Of a DNA stretch of 64,000 nt, positions 10,890-23,700 are shown in pieces. The DNA is taken from contig JASANG010001532.1 in assembly GCA_030248215.1 (NCBI GenBank), positions 248,001-312,000 of the forward strand. Direction: 5' to 3'. How positions within the stretch are numbered: the first letter of the stretch is position 1; each line of letters starts with the position of its first letter. This DNA is from Enoplolaimus lenunculus. Lineage: Eukaryota; Nematoda; Enoplea; Enoplida; Thoracostomopsidae. Made by a program: the position numbers and the translations under genes. A model generated the notes under the pieces. That model did no database searches. It was given only the letters and a program-made list of their open reading frames with translations, and was not told where the DNA came from.

Positions 10890-11037
10890 TAATTTATAAC
10901 ACACGCGGTGCCGCAAGCTGCCGCGTGTCACTTCTTAAACGCTCTGATTTGCGAGACACGGCGCCGCACAACGTCGTAGGCCGGCGATCATCGGCAAAAT
11001 GCTACGCCCGGCGTCGCGCGGCACAGAAAAACGTAGT
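10890..11037. mobile_element. GC-rich MITE, GGTTGC..CTATA family (worn)
   Basis: A GC-rich island in AT-rich DNA, with CGGCGCCGCAC and CGCGCGGCAC words. The right end on the complement reads GGGTTGCACTACGTTTTTCT, matching the ends of the elements at 42893 and 54742. The left end is worn. Confidence 0.55.
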
Positions 11038-11059
11038 GCAACCCGTAAACTTCAAAAAT

Positions 11060-11420
11060 TAGAAATTTTAACCAACCGAAAATCTGAAAAACTAAAAAAC
11101 AACCCAAACTGATTGAGTTGACCGCATCCAAAAATCTGTAGAAAATCAATAGTAAGCCTAAAATAAAAAAAAATTAAAATAAAACTAAAAAAATGTGAGA
11201 TAATCAGTCAAAAGCTAAAAAATTAAAAATAAAACCTAAAATGAGTGCGTTCACAGCCAAATTTGTAAATAAGAAAAAACCAAGTGAGTTCAGCAACTAA
11301 AAAACTCAAAAATTAAGAGCAAAAACTAAAACAAGTGAGTTAAAAGGCCAAAAATCTAAAAAATTAAAATAAAAACTAGTCAAAGTGAGTTTAACTAGTC
11401 AAAGATCGAAAAAAGATAAC
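11060..11420. repeat. Degenerate AT-rich tandem repeat, about 60-bp period
   Basis: Words AAAATCTAAAAAATTAAAAT and GTGAGTT recur about every 55-65 bp, roughly six times, with much divergence. No coding potential. Confidence 0.6.
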
Positions 11421-11906
11421 TTAAATTGCAACACCCACGTCAACAAAAGTGTAGCACAAACGAAATGCAAATAAGTAAGCTCAACTATTGAATTCTGCAG
11501 GTATTATGCACAATGACGTATGATAAGCCAACCATTTACGAAAGTGCAATTTCCTGTAAAGTAGCTAATATTGATTTGCATAAAATTTTCTATTTGTGGC
11601 TGCAGCTTTTGTGGAAATTTGTACGTTTCTGCAATCATATTGTGGATAAACAATGAAATTATTTCATATTTCGGTAGCTTACGTGGTGGGATCAGGTATT
11701 TTATTATATCCGCGTATCCGATAATTCTTGCCAAATATTTATTTTGTTTTGCGTCTCCGAACCTTAATTTTCGTTTTTAAGCCACAACTGATTGCTCTAA
11801 TAGAAGTACCCTGACCCACAAGGTGCTTGTGATGAGCGTGAAACATGCAAACCATAGATTATTCAACTTCAATCGGGTTTCACTCGAACTTCCGCTCATA
11901 TAATGA

Positions 11907-12051
11907 TCACGGGCGCAACCTTTTCCTGTGGGACTGGAATAGAGTAAATTTTTTTGCGTCGCCTAGGCTTAGGCATAAGCTCATTCTTTACACTTTAGGC
12001 TTGAGAGAATATGCTTACACTTCTGTTTCGCTTCTACTTTTTACATTGGCC
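11907..12051. mobile_element. GGCC-ended MITE, worn
   Basis: The right end is TTTTTACATTGGCC. The core has CCTAGGCTTAGGC and TATGCTTACACTTCTG, as in the family, orientation reversed. The left end is reduced to GGGCGCAACC. Confidence 0.65.
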
Positions 12052-13262
12052 CTGACTAGTATGTACAGACTTGCCTTCAATATCAAATATTAAATGTCAA
12101 ATAAACCTATATGTCTAACAGATTTTACATTTTCCAGCGCAATACTTCAGAAATTAATGTGAGGCAGTTGAAATTTAACAACCTAAAATTGTGTACAGTG
12201 TTGTCTTAACAAACACCAAACACGAAACATTTCCGCTCAAAATATGAAAATTTCATTTTAATCCGAATTATAGCATATAACTCACAAATTCAACATAGTG
12301 AATTAATAAAATACAGAGCGACTTCTAAACAACCAAAGCGGATGAATTGGTACCTACGGCTTTTAGTGTTTACCGAATCAAAACAATAAACGCTATTTTC
12401 AAAGCTTTTCAAGTTTCAAATTACATATTTCAAAACATTTTTTGTATATAAGTTGAGATGTTTTATAATGATATACGAGTGAACCAAACACTATTAACCA
12501 AACGTTTTTAACTCTTGCGCGAACCCTATGTTAGCAACAATTTACTCCTTACTTCTAAATAACAGCAGTTACCACCGTTCGGTTTGACTGATAAACATTC
12601 AGTAGCAAGTATCATAACGTCCTTTAAAAATATAACCCGTTCCCATGTTTATAGAGACACAGGCGGTAAAATGAAGATTTCCGTGTTACGTTTTGGGAGG
12701 TTCTGTTTTCTGACGAAACTGTAAAAGAACAAGCTTATATTCGGCCAAATAATACAGATACAAGATCATAACGAAAGAACAATTCTGAAATAAAGTTTAA
12801 AACATTCAATCACTATAAGAATTAAATCCATATAGTGGCCTGTGAAACTAAAAACTTTAATTTCTATTTCTCTGTCGAAATTTTTTTCGTTAAATTCTTG
12901 AAAAAGATCGCAACAGCAAATTCAATGCCAGCCCCAGCCGAACATCGTCGGTACATTACCGCCGTGACCAGATATCAGTTTCATACGTCATCGTAGACAG
13001 TAATATACTTAGTGCGCGTTGTATTTTTCTCAGCCTACATCATACGCGTAGAAATGATTTCCTCGACAGTTTGCATGCGCACGCGCAATGAAAAACAGTC
13101 CACTAATGTTTCTACTATCTAAACAATTACATTGCACCCCAAACGCTGGTGGAGTCAGACAAAAGAGTAACGCGCTGCTATATAATTGTGGCACTAAACT
13201 TACACACCCTTACACAAACTCACCATAATTCACTTTTCCCCCCTTGGTCCATCGATTTAATT
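12052..13262. other. No gene recognised
   Basis: AT-rich sequence with no supported reading frame and no clear repeat. The last part, just below 13263, should hold the 3' untranslated region of the minus-strand ribosomal protein gene. Confidence 0.55.
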
Positions 13263-14087
13263 TCAATATTTTTGATACATTTTATTTTCTCCTTTTAATC
13301 GTTTTTCATCATCAATTCGGTCGCGTTCATCAAGATGTTGTTTTTCTTTCCAATATTTTTGGAATAAATGCGTTTCATCGTCCAAATATGGTACTTCTCC
13401 TTCGTCAATCCAACCAAGATGCTTAACGTCTTTCAAACGATTATCAATGAACCACTTTTTGTGCGGTTGGAAAGCTTTGTAATCCGGAGGTGGTGATTCT
13501 GTGCTCGAGCATTCGGTTAAATATCGTTGTTCGTTGAATCCAAGAATAGTTGTTGCATTCACACTAGGTCTCGCGCCAGGTGTACCATGTTCCAGTTCTA
13601 AAAACGCACGATTTCGTTCTTTTACTACAGATTCAACCGCCTCCATAGATTCGGCAACTTTTTCGATTCGTTCAGGTCCTGGCATTGGCTCTTTTTCGTC
13701 TGCGCATCGTTGTTCCAATGTCAACAGCATATTTCGTTCTTTGAGCAAAACATACCAAAGTTTGTGTAAATCTGAATTACTTTTGATACGCAGGTCGTTA
13801 ACCTGCCACGATCTACCAGTTTTCGGCGAAGACTCATTCCACCTTGACTGGTCATCAAAAAACTCTTTGAGTCCTGTGCAATTTGTAAACTCAATCGTTT
13901 TTGGTTTTTCTTCTTCAGAGGATTTAACTGGCTGAGCATTGGCGGCGTCGGTTGATGTGGTCGGTTTTTGTTCATTACCAGCTTTTACAACGTCATGGGA
14001 AGCAAATCTTCTGCTACAAATGGCAGATGCACAGGAATGCTGTCGATACATAAGCAAGTGTAATAATCTTGCAGATAACGGGTACAT
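13263..14087 (-). CDS. mrpl-47: Mitochondrial ribosomal protein uL29m (MRPL47)
   Basis: An uninterrupted 274-codon frame. Residues 1 to about 30 (MYPLSARLLHLLMYR..CSRRFASH) are basic, Ser/Arg-rich and lack acids, as in a mitochondrial import sequence. A low-complexity linker rich in Lys, Glu and Thr follows. The MRP-L47 core begins near residue 75 (LKEFFDD) and includes GRSWQVNDLRIKS and DLHKLWYVLLKERNMLLTLE, the most conserved stretch of the family. In the mitoribosome this protein is the bacterial L29 homologue, near the polypeptide exit site of the large subunit. The C-terminal extension (about residues 190-274, rich in Lys, Asp and Trp) is typical of animal members. Length is within the family range (human about 250). 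I chose the first ATG because it gives the import sequence. No intron is needed. Confidence 0.93.
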   Translation of the reverse strand: MYPLSARLLHLLMYRQHSCASAICSRRFASHDVVKAGNEQKPTTSTDAANAQPVKSSEEEKPKTIEFTNCTGLKEFFDDQSRWNESSPKTGRSWQVNDLRIKSNSDLHKLWYVLLKERNMLLTLEQRCADEKEPMPGPERIEKVAESMEAVESVVKERNRAFLELEHGTPGARPSVNATTILGFNEQRYLTECSSTESPPPDYKAFQPHKKWFIDNRLKDVKHLGWIDEGEVPYLDDETHLFQKYWKEKQHLDERDRIDDEKRLKGENKMYQKY

Positions 14088-14349
14088 TTTAGAGGTATGT
14101 ATGTAAACTGATCAAAAATAACTGTAATAAAAATGTAACAAACAACCACGATCATAAGTTTGTGATGCATCACCAGACGAGAATTGTAGCGGCGTAAGGT
14201 GGTTAAATGTTTTGTTTCCGTGTGTTTTAGGAGCCTAATTATATTATACCTTGCCGCTGTTAAATTTAGCCCAGGTCAGAACCCCACCACTCTACCAATT
14301 TTTCCTGAAATGAGACACTCCATGAATCGACCATAACCGCTAAAGCTAT

Positions 14350-14670
14350 ATTAGAATTGCCCCGCGGCCAGAATTTTTACTGCGGCCAGAGTAACCGGGG
14401 CCCCCGAACACTTTATAAGGATAGATTTTGTTTGTTAAAACAGCCATTTGTTGCTAGATAAGGTATTTTTGTTGGGAATCAAAACAGTGAATCGATCCAA
14501 ACTTTTCTGTTACAGCGCAGCGCAAAAATAGATACAAGTAGACATAGACTCACGTAAATAGTGCATTAAAGTCTAGGCCCCGGTTATGCCCCAGCGATGC
14601 AAGTATTGGTCCCTGAATAAAACTATCAGGTGCCGGGTCAAGGCTCCGCGCTCCGGGGAATCTTTAACTT
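14350..14670. mobile_element. Possible GC-ended MITE (GGGGCCAG family)
   Basis: CCGCGGCCAGAATTTTTAC and CGGCCAGAGTAACCGGGGCC near 14360-14405 resemble the termini at 44776 and 47507. CCCCGGTTATGCCCC and GCTCCGCGCTCCGGGG near 14580-14660 could be the other end. The boundaries are a guess. Confidence 0.4.
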
Positions 14671-15700
14671 ATATACCTACGCATACCTATAAAACATGTA
14701 CACAAGACATCTAAGTTTATCTAAGTTTGAACTTGCTTGAGTTCTACAGAGATCGCGCGATATAGGTGGATTCGAGAGTGGACCTCAGCGCAACGCTAAT
14801 ATTACACCATGCTGACGCTTGATTATTTGCCGACACCCATGCTGCAACCAAGCATGTAAATGCGGGTAAGTAGGTACTACCAGAGCAGTATTTTGTAACT
14901 GCCAAATGTATAATGTATGTACCAGGTTAGCCTAAAGTATGTACCAGCTCCAGATTAGACCAAAGCACGTAAGCCCTTGTTTTATTTCGAATAACAAAAT
15001 ATTAATTTAAAATCGGGGCACCAAATACTTTCAGAATTAGTGCTTTTATTTCTTAGACAAGAAAGTGCTGTGTGCTACTCTACTACGTATATTAGAATGG
15101 AAAAACGATTGGTTAGTTGCCTTAAATAAGGATATCTTTTGTCGATCTCTATACACAATCTTAGTTTCTTAATGTTCCTAGCTACGCAATTAGTTGTGAA
15201 ACTTTTGTTACTACAAAGAGCAATTTTCACAAGCTAACATAATATCACTCTGCAGCAAATGCGTATTGAAATTGTAGAAATCTAATAGAAAAGTAAGGTG
15301 GAGCAGTAAGTGTACGTTTTTGATAATCTCTTAACAAAGCATGTGTTTAATAATTTTAAAATTTGTGTTAATCACTGTTCTATACAAGCCTTCGCGATGG
15401 TTTTCGATGTTTTACATACCATGGATTTGTGCAAAAAAGCTGTGAGAGCAGCCTCAGGCTTTATTCTAAAATTTACTGTCTAAAAATAATTTTGACAACA
15501 TTTTGCCACATTTTGGTTCAATCCCGGCGGGCGGACTTTCAAAGTATAATATGTTGTACCATTGTTCAAATATGGATATTCTTTTTTCGTTCTCATATTC
15601 GCACTTGCAATGGCGTACCGAAAAAATTGGACAGGCCCGGTTCCTGCCAAGTCCGTACCCTGAGTTACCACTCATCACAACTAGCCTGAGTACCCTTTAG
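14671..15700. other. No gene recognised
   Basis: Overlapping short frames at 15429-15700 on both strands look accidental: none has a domain, signal peptide or splice support. The word GGTTCAATCCCGG near 15515 resembles a pol III B box, but I see no A box or tRNA fold with it. Confidence 0.5.
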
Positions 15701-16018
15701 CAGTGGTGGATCTAAATTTTTTGACGGGATACCTCGTAAGCGCGGTGAGTGATAGGCGGGCGCCATTTTGATATAAGTTTTGACGCACCAACTGTTTCGA
15801 ATAGGCGGGAACACGGCCCGTCGGCCCTCCGGCCCACTCTCCCTACTCCGCTCACTATGTTCTTGGGAACCTGATCATTTTGCACTTGGTAGTGAAATGT
15901 ATTCTGTTGTGGATCCCTGAGATATCTGGATTGTACGTGCTGTCATCCGAGTTGTGCTCTTGCTATTCAAATAGTTGTTGTGAACCTCGAAAGAATACAA
16001 ACGGTCAATCCGCCACTG
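15701..16018. mobile_element. hAT-like MITE, CAGTGGYGGAT ends
   Basis: Begins CAGTGGTGGATCTAA and ends GGTCAATCCGCCACTG, short inverted repeats of the CAGTGGCGGA type common in animal hAT elements. The 8-bp flanks do not match, so either the duplication has decayed or the ends are slightly off. Confidence 0.65.
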
Positions 16019-16836
16019 TGGGTATGTGTTACAGATGAACCGAGCGTGGGTAAAATTGTTTAATTCAAATTCTAATCAATTATAAGATGCTTAAAATTCT
16101 AATCAATTATATAAGATGCTTAAAATTCTCAAAGGGCCCAAGCTACCACCGAGATCTATTAGAAAGTCGTTGAGTATCCACGGACGCATACTTAGCAAAA
16201 ATAATTCAGAAAGCTATACATAAAATGAGAATGCTTTTAGTACGGCATGTAGTGATTGTTAATGGGCTGCGATTTCTCGAATATATAATAGGGCGTATCG
16301 TTTGAAAATTAGGCTACTAGCATCAAATAGTCTATTTTTCTGATTAGTACAGGCTTATGTTGTAACCTATTATGCTTCGATTAGGTTGCTTGATGTGTGT
16401 TTTCTGAGTGATTGACTACGTAATTTAAACCTCGTAAAACCAGTGTGAAACTATACGTGCGTATATATTGTGCCGGCAAGTTATCAATTCACAACCGGAA
16501 AGCTAAAAATACAGTAAACCAGGATGTCTATCAGCGATTTTTGTGCCGTTTGAATTTTTGCTTTATATATACATATATATAAAATCGACTGCCATCTGTT
16601 TCAGTCAAATACGTTTATGCAATAAAATAATGTTTAAATATTTTTAATTTAACCCGATTTACGAATTTTAGAAAATAGTCAATACGTAGTTTCCGCGTTC
16701 GTATCATGTAGATATGGCTAAATAAGAATGAGATTGGGTTGTAATTTTAACATGACTTTGTTTTGCTGATAAAGTACTTCAGGTTCAAATTTACCGGCGC
16801 ATTTGATGTTCAGATTAATTTTAAAATCATTCCAAC

Positions 16837-17257
16837 CAGGTGCAACCGGAATTATAAAATACCGGAATCAGAAAGTTAAAAAAATACCGGAGCCGGAACG
16901 GGAAAATAAAAATATTTGTTACCGAAAAATTCATTTTTAAGCGCTATTTTGTCGCTTTTAATACTGAAAACACACCATTTAGAATGCCAAAATCCTGAAA
17001 CAAATGCAGTGAGTGGAAACATGATAAATTATGGAGTATGACACAAATTGAAAATTTTGTCAATACACGCTCGGACAATTTTAGATAAATAAGTTAAAAT
17101 AACATGAAAATTTTTCTTAAATTTTCGAATGAGAAAAAATTTTCATTACCAAAAATACCGGAAAATTTCGGTAAAAAATACCGTATTTCTTCCCGGAACC
17201 GGGATAATGCAAAATACCGGATTTCCCTTATGGAACCGGAATTCCGGTTGCACTCTG
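16837..17257. mobile_element. hAT-like MITE with perfect 8-bp target duplication
   Basis: A 421-bp element starting CAGGTGCAACCGGAAT and ending ATTCCGGTTGCACTCTG. ATTCCAAC is repeated exactly on both sides (16829-16836 and 17258-17265). CAGG ends with 8-bp duplication place the family in hAT. The copy at 61777-62148 shares most of its body. No transposase. Confidence 0.92.
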
Positions 17258-17490
17258 ATTCCAACAGTGCAAAATGCTTTCAGGTTTTGAAAAAGTGTTT
17301 TCAATACGAAAATTAAAGGTTTTGACAAATGCTAAAAACCTGGGCTAGGCATTCATTTTTACAGTTTTTCGACTTAATACAAAAGCGTTTTGAAAGATGC
17401 ATTTCGGGAAACGCTAAAAGCATACAAAGTAGCGTTTTATTTTTAGTAATATTTGTTTATGCTATTTCGTGCAATGTTTTCTACGTGTTA

Positions 17491-17764
17491 AGTTCTATTC
17501 ACGCGTGCAAGTTTTTGCTGCTAGAACTTGCAGCTGCAAATTGCACTTGCAAGTTTGGTCCAAAATTCCGTTCGAAAAACTTCCAGCTGCAAATAATTCA
17601 TTAAAAATCACAGCTAGAAATTTAGTTCACATGTGTGAACAACCATGCAAGTTCTCTGATTTTATTGCAACCACTTTCTCATTGGCTGATGAAAAAATGC
17701 AAGTTCTGCGTGCGACTTGCGGCTGCAAGTTCTCGCAGCAAAAACTTGCACTTTCGAACAGGGC
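17491..17764. mobile_element. MITE with 45-bp inverted ends rich in GCAAGTT
   Basis: The left end (GTGCAAGTTTTTGCTGC, TAGAACTTGCAGCTGCAA) and the complement of the right end (GTGCAAGTTTTTGCTGC, GAGAACTTGCAGCCGCAA) match over about 45 bp. The inside has further CTTGCA words. The outermost base is uncertain. Confidence 0.75.
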
Positions 17765-17885
17765 TTAAAAGAATAATCTGGCAGGCTATGGCGATGTCCT
17801 GCGTAGGTATATGTTATAAATATATGCAAACGATTCATTTCAGACATTTTGGCTTATGGTCAAAACCTATTGTTTACACTGTATT

Positions 17886-18285
17886 GTAGTGACCCGAATA
17901 AGACGGGGGACTGATATTTATTTGGTCTCTCCAGAGGGTACCCCCATTGTTATTCGGTTACGGACTGTTATTTATTTTCAACCCACGCTCCGCCGCCTTT
18001 CGTTACTCATATCCGGTACTGCAATTATCCGTTGAATTAAACGTTTATTTGTTTTGTGTCAATAGCTTGAGCGATAATACAAGGTTATAAGTACTTAGGA
18101 ATGTACTTTCAAAATTTAAGTAAGCTTTAAAGTTTCGAACTCAAATTATTTGGACATGGAGTCATTTATGCGCTACAATTTACGGTTATTTGACATTTAT
18201 GGACTCTAATTAGGGTTTCGGAACTCTATCCGCTTACGGACTCTTATTAGGGATACGAACTCCAATTGATTCGGACTCAACACTA
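17886..18285. mobile_element. GTGACCCGAATAAGA-family MITE, right end worn
   Basis: Starts TA-GTGACCCGAATAAGACG. The body matches the copy at 2245-2555 (TTTAAAGTTTCGAACTCAA, TATCCGCTTACGGAC, GGACTCAACA). The expected right end CTTATTCGGGTCAC is missing or decayed. Confidence 0.7.
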
Positions 18286-18532
18286 GTAAATCACCGCAAT
18301 TTGTTTGTTTGAGAAAACATACAAGCTTTACTTGATTGTAAAATGTTCAGAAATTGAACACTTTTGTTGTTAATTAAAACTAATGGTTAAGGCTTCTGGA
18401 GTTATTGTTCGTATAGTTGTCACCCTGAATCAGTAGTTATCGGTAGGCATGAAAAAAGATATCTTAAATGTTGTTCAGTTTCGGTACTTAGTATATAAAT
18501 AACTGACTTTAGAGCTCTGAGTTATAATAAAT

Positions 18533-19689
18533 GGGCACCGGATATCCGGGTATGAAAAATATCCGAATATGCATAAGAAAAGAAACGTGTATCCGGAAAG
18601 TATTTTATCGTTTTTTAAAAATCATTTTTCAAATTCTTTTTGAAAGCCCCTTTTATTTATCTCGATATCCGTATATCCGCCAGATATCCGAAATGCTATT
18701 GTGTAAAACATTTTTTGGAATATTGGCATTGCTTCACCATTGAAGTAGCCGAAGCTGACGAAAACAAATTCTATATTCAAACCTGATTTAAAATATTGAA
18801 CCACATTATATGTATAATTTTATGATTTAAAATTTTGATTTCTTAAAACATGCCAAAATTAAAAGCTTCAGTTTAGCTTGATATTTATCGAATTAATGAC
18901 TTCGTATTTTTAAATTATATAACTCAAAATATCCCAGTGAAAAATTTGAATCGAATACGCACCGGGAAGTACTAAATTTATTACCTTTGCCTTAAAAATC
19001 TACTTAATATACATGTACCAAGTCACGTCGCGAGATTTACATACTGGGCGTCATTTTAAATTCTGATCGTCCTAAGACGCCAAGCCTAACTGAGTATGAT
19101 GCTAATTAGTAAAAGGCTAGCTGGAAAATCTGGCAATCTGTAAATGGCACATTTGAGTTTCCCATGAGACACAGAACCCATGAGCTTATAATTTTTATTT
19201 CAAACCCCCACGCTAAGCAGCTTTCGTCTCATACACGAAAACAGTCCAGCCTCCTCGCCTGGGAGGGAAAACCACAAAATTGATTCAAAAGGTGTGGTTG
19301 TTACAGAAAATGTTTCTTCCTACATTTGTGTACTGAAATTAATAGTAAATTAGGCGCGCTAAACAAGTCATCAAACGCAAAAAATGACGCAATTCAACTG
19401 TACATGAAAAAATAAAATTTCTGAACTATTGCAAATATAGTTTTGAAGTATATATTCATATTCAAGTCTTAAAAAATGAAATTTGATCGAAATTATCAAA
19501 GGAAGTTAAAGCCAAATCGGCATTATATATGTTCCGATATATTAAGACTTGAGCTGGTCATGATGTTTTGGACTAACCTAAATATATTCCTAAGTTTAAG
19601 CCTCCTCAGCGTAATTTCGAATATTCGGATATCCGGAAATATCCATCAACAATTGCCGGATGTCCGGATATAAAAAATATCCGATGCCG
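18533..19689. mobile_element. 1.16-kb element with GGATATCC-rich inverted ends
   Basis: The left end GGGCACCGGATATCCGG and ..AAAAATATCCG faces a right end whose complement reads CGGCATCGGATATTTTTTAT and ATCCGGACATCCGG. Pairing is imperfect over about 60 bp. The inside has no recognised gene. The words CGGATATCCGG also occur in the intronic element at 55899, so the two may be related. Confidence 0.55.
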
Positions 19690-19717
19690 ATATATATATA
19701 TATATATATATATATAA
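19689..19717. repeat. TA dinucleotide microsatellite
   Basis: About 13 consecutive TA repeats at the right edge of the element ending near 19689. Confidence 0.9.
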
Positions 19718-20535
19718 ACAAATATATATTCATATATGAATAATCAAACATCATTTGTGCTTGTTGCACACAAACTTTACTTCCTCTAAGTTTAAAATTA
19801 CACTTGCATTTCGAGCAAATGCGATTTAACTTCGAAGGGGAGAAATTGAAAAATTTTACCATTTGTAGAAGGAAGCTAATAAATTATTTCGATTTTGAGA
19901 AATTTAATTTCTCAATCTAATAGCTGTACTTACGTTTTCGTTTTTTGATGCCTGAACTCAATGCGTTGAATATACAATTTACGCACCTATAGCTATTAAA
20001 ATACTTAGTATAACGTACTGTATTCTAATGCAACATCGCCCAATATGCGAGTTGGTGCATACGAGAAAATAATTTTTTATTCAATTTAACAACAAAATAT
20101 TCTCGTTTTCTGCTGGCATACTGACGCTTACAATGTCTAGTCAGGGGTTCCATCCAGTTAGGCTTCTGACAAACGGCTGCAAAAGCGTTTAGCTTTTTTT
20201 CGCTATTGATCATCCTTTTGTTTGTCTTTTAGTTCATGAGAAATTACCACAGACTTTCGGCAAAAAATCAACAATGTTTGCTGTATGCGGCATATTGCGT
20301 ATGATGATATATTTGAATCATGCATTATTGTAACTTTAGTAACAAAATATGGAACGTAATTTAGAATGTGGTGCAATTGTATAGCAATAACCTTGAATCC
20401 GGCATTAGGCCGCGGTTGCAAAAACCGTTGTTGGAAAACTTATAACAGATTGCTTATTTAACGATATTTTACAGGCATATATCACTGATCACCGTTGTGT
20501 ACACGATAGTAAAACTAAAACGAAAACGGATACTG
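19718..20535. other. No gene recognised
   Basis: AT-rich. Frames on the minus strand at 20025-20421 have no recognisable domain or splice support. Confidence 0.55.
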
Positions 20536-20725
20536 CACTGTAAATTCCAGTGAGTTGATTTGAACTCAGAATGAGTTGAATCACTCAGTCTGAGTTAGGA
20601 CTTTCAGAACTCAGAATTGGGAGTCAATAAAACTCACTTTGGAGTAATTATTCAACTCACCCGGAATCAAATGAATTCAGAGTGGGAATCAAGTTAACTC
20701 AGAGTGAGTTAATGTTTATAGTTTA

Positions 20726-23700
20726 GGGCCCATGTATAGATCAGGGGCTTCCACTTTTCCAGGGTGAAAAACTTACGACCAGGAGTGCATCGCAGCCACT
20801 CCTGTATGACGACCTGATTTTTCACTGGTTGGTAGGAAAAATCGCGGGCATAGGTTTTGCTGTGGAAAAGTGGAAAATTCATAAGCCTGCATATTCCCTG
20901 GTTCGGTTGGGAAAATCTGCAGTGTAAAGTTTGTTTGGAAAACGGTAAAAGTGGAAAATTTAAAAGCTTACATTATTCCTGGGTTGGTAGGGAAAATTTG
21001 AAGCATAGGTTTTGGTTTGAAAACGGGAAAAGTGGAAAATTTAAACGCCTTGATTATCCCTGGTTGGTAGGGAAAGTCTGTAGTGTAAAAGTTTGTTTGG
21101 AAAACGGGAAAAGTAGAAATTTTAAAAGCTTATATTACTCCTGGGTTGGTAGGGAAAATTTGAAGCATAGGTTTTGGTTGAAAAACGGGAAAAGTGGAAA
21201 ATTTAAACGCCTAAATTTACCCTGGGTTGGTAGGAAAATTGTGAAGCATTGGTTTTTTTAAAACGGGAAAAGTGGAAAATTTCTACGTCTAGATTTCCCC
21301 TTGGTTAGAAGGGAAAATCAAAAGCATAGGTTTTGTTTGGAAAATGGGAAAAGTAGAAAATTCCAATGGAACGATTTAACAACACATAGCAGATATTTGC
21401 TAAAATTAACAAGTTAAATATCATTTCAACGACCTGATTTCACCTCACCTGCGGCATCATCTCCGGTTCCGGCTACTTTTGTTGACTTCCGGCTCCGGAT
21501 CTGGCATTTTTCACCTCCGGTTGCATCCTACAAACTAACAGGCAATATATTTCGACACTGGTCAAAACAAGAAACCGCGGAGCGGAACAGTGCAATGAAC
21601 AAAATCTACTTTACACAGTTAAACCTAAATGAGCAGAGCATTTACCAGAAATAATACATGACTATTAAATATATCAGATTACGATAGTCCCAGCACAAAA
21701 TTGGTCAAAACAAGATACCACCGAGTGGGCCATTACTATCAGAACATAAGTCTGTTAACAAAGTCGACGCTTTAAGTGACGCCTTAAGGTTGTAAAAAAG
21801 TTTTAATTTGTTTTAAAGACGTTGTTGGCTAATGGCCGGAAAGCCGAGGAAACATAAATATATCAAATTTGGTCGTCGCTGACTTCCAACCCAGGCGAAA
21901 TCTAGGCGTTTAAATTTTCCACTTTTCCCATTTTTCAACCAAAACCTATGCTTCATATTTTCGCTACCAACCTAAGGTGAATCTAGGCCTTTAAATTTTC
22001 CACTTTTCCCGTTTTCAACCAAAACCTATGGTTCAGATTTTCTTTACCAAGCCAGGGTAAGTCTAGGCATTAAAATTTTCAACTTTTTCCGTTTTCCGAC
22101 CAAAACCTATGCTTCAGATATTCCCCACCAACCTAGGGTAAATCTAGGCATTGAAATTTTCCACTTTTCCCGTTTTCCAACCAAAACCTATGCTTCAGAT
22201 TTTCCCTACCAACCTAAGATAAAATCTAGGTCTTTAAATTTTCCACTTTTCCCATTTTCCAACCAAAACCTATGCTTCAGATTTTCCCTAACAACATAAG
22301 ATAAATCTAGGCCTTTAAATTTTCCACTTTTCCCGTTTTCCAACCAAAATCTATGCTTCAGATTTTCCCTACCAACCAAAGGTAAATCTAGGCCTTTAAA
22401 TTTTCCACTTTTTCCGTTTTCCAACCAAAACCTATGCTTCAGATTTTCTCTACCAACCTAAGGTAAATCTAGGCCTTTAAATTTTCCACTTTTCCCATTT
22501 TTCAATCAAAACCTATGCTTCATATTTTCCATACCAACCTAAGGTAAATCTGGGCCTTTAAATTTTCCACTTTTCCCGTTTTCCAACCAAAATCTATACT
22601 TCAGATATTCCCTACCAAGCCAGGGTAAATCTAAGCATTAAAATTTTCCACTTTTCCCGTTTTCCAACCAAAACCTATGCTTCAGATCTTCTCTACCAAC
22701 CCAAAAGTAAAAATTTAGGCAGTTCAATTTTCCACTTTTCCCGTTTTCCAACCAAAACCTATGCCTTACGCTTGAATTTTCCACTTTTTCCGTTTTCCAA
22801 TCAAAACCTATGCATCAGATTTTTCCTACCAACCCAGCGAAAAAATCCAGGCATTAGAATTTTCCACTTTTCCCGTTTTCCAACCAAAACCTATGCTTCA
22901 GATTTTCCTTACCAACCCAGGGGAAAAATCTAGGCATTATAATTTTCCACTTTTCCCGTTTTCCAACCAAAACCTATGCCCTACGCTTGAATTTTCCACT
23001 TTTCCACTTTTCCCGTTTTCCAACCATCGCTTTAGATTTCTCTTACTAACCAAGAAAATATCTAGGCATTTCAATTTTCCACTTTTCCTGTTTTCTAACC
23101 AAAACCTATGCTTCAAATTTTCCCTACCAACCCAGGGTAAAAATCTAGGCATTAGAATTTTCCACTTTTCCCCTTTTCCAACCAAAACCTGTGCTTCAGA
23201 TTTTCCCTACCAAGCCAGAATAAAAATCTAGGCATTAGAATTTTCCACTTTTCCCGTTTGTCAACCAAAACCTATGCTTAAGATTTCCCTACCAACCCAG
23301 GGTAAAAATCTACGCATTAAAATTTTCCACTTTTCCCGTTTTCCAACCAAAATCTATGCTTCAGATTTTCCCTACCAACCAAAGGTAAATCTAGGCCTTT
23401 AAATTTTCCACTTTTTCCGTTTTCCAACCAAAACCTATGCTTCAGATTTTCCCTACCAACCTAAGGTAAATCTAGGCCTTTAAATTTTCCACTTTTCCCA
23501 TTTTTCAATCAAAACCTTTGCTTCATATTTTCCATACCAACCTAAGGTAAATCTAGGCCTTTAAATTTTCCACTTTTCCCGTTTTCCAACCAAAATCTAT
23601 ACTTCAGATATTCCCTACCAAGCCAGGGTAAATCTAAGCATTAAAATTTTCCACTTTTCCCGTTTTCCAACCAAAACCTATGCTTCAGATCTTCTCTACC

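Noticed and set aside
20857-21261. 134-codon plus-strand frame with repeated WVGRENLKHRF
   Set aside because: Same cause: it is the left arm of the foldback element read through.
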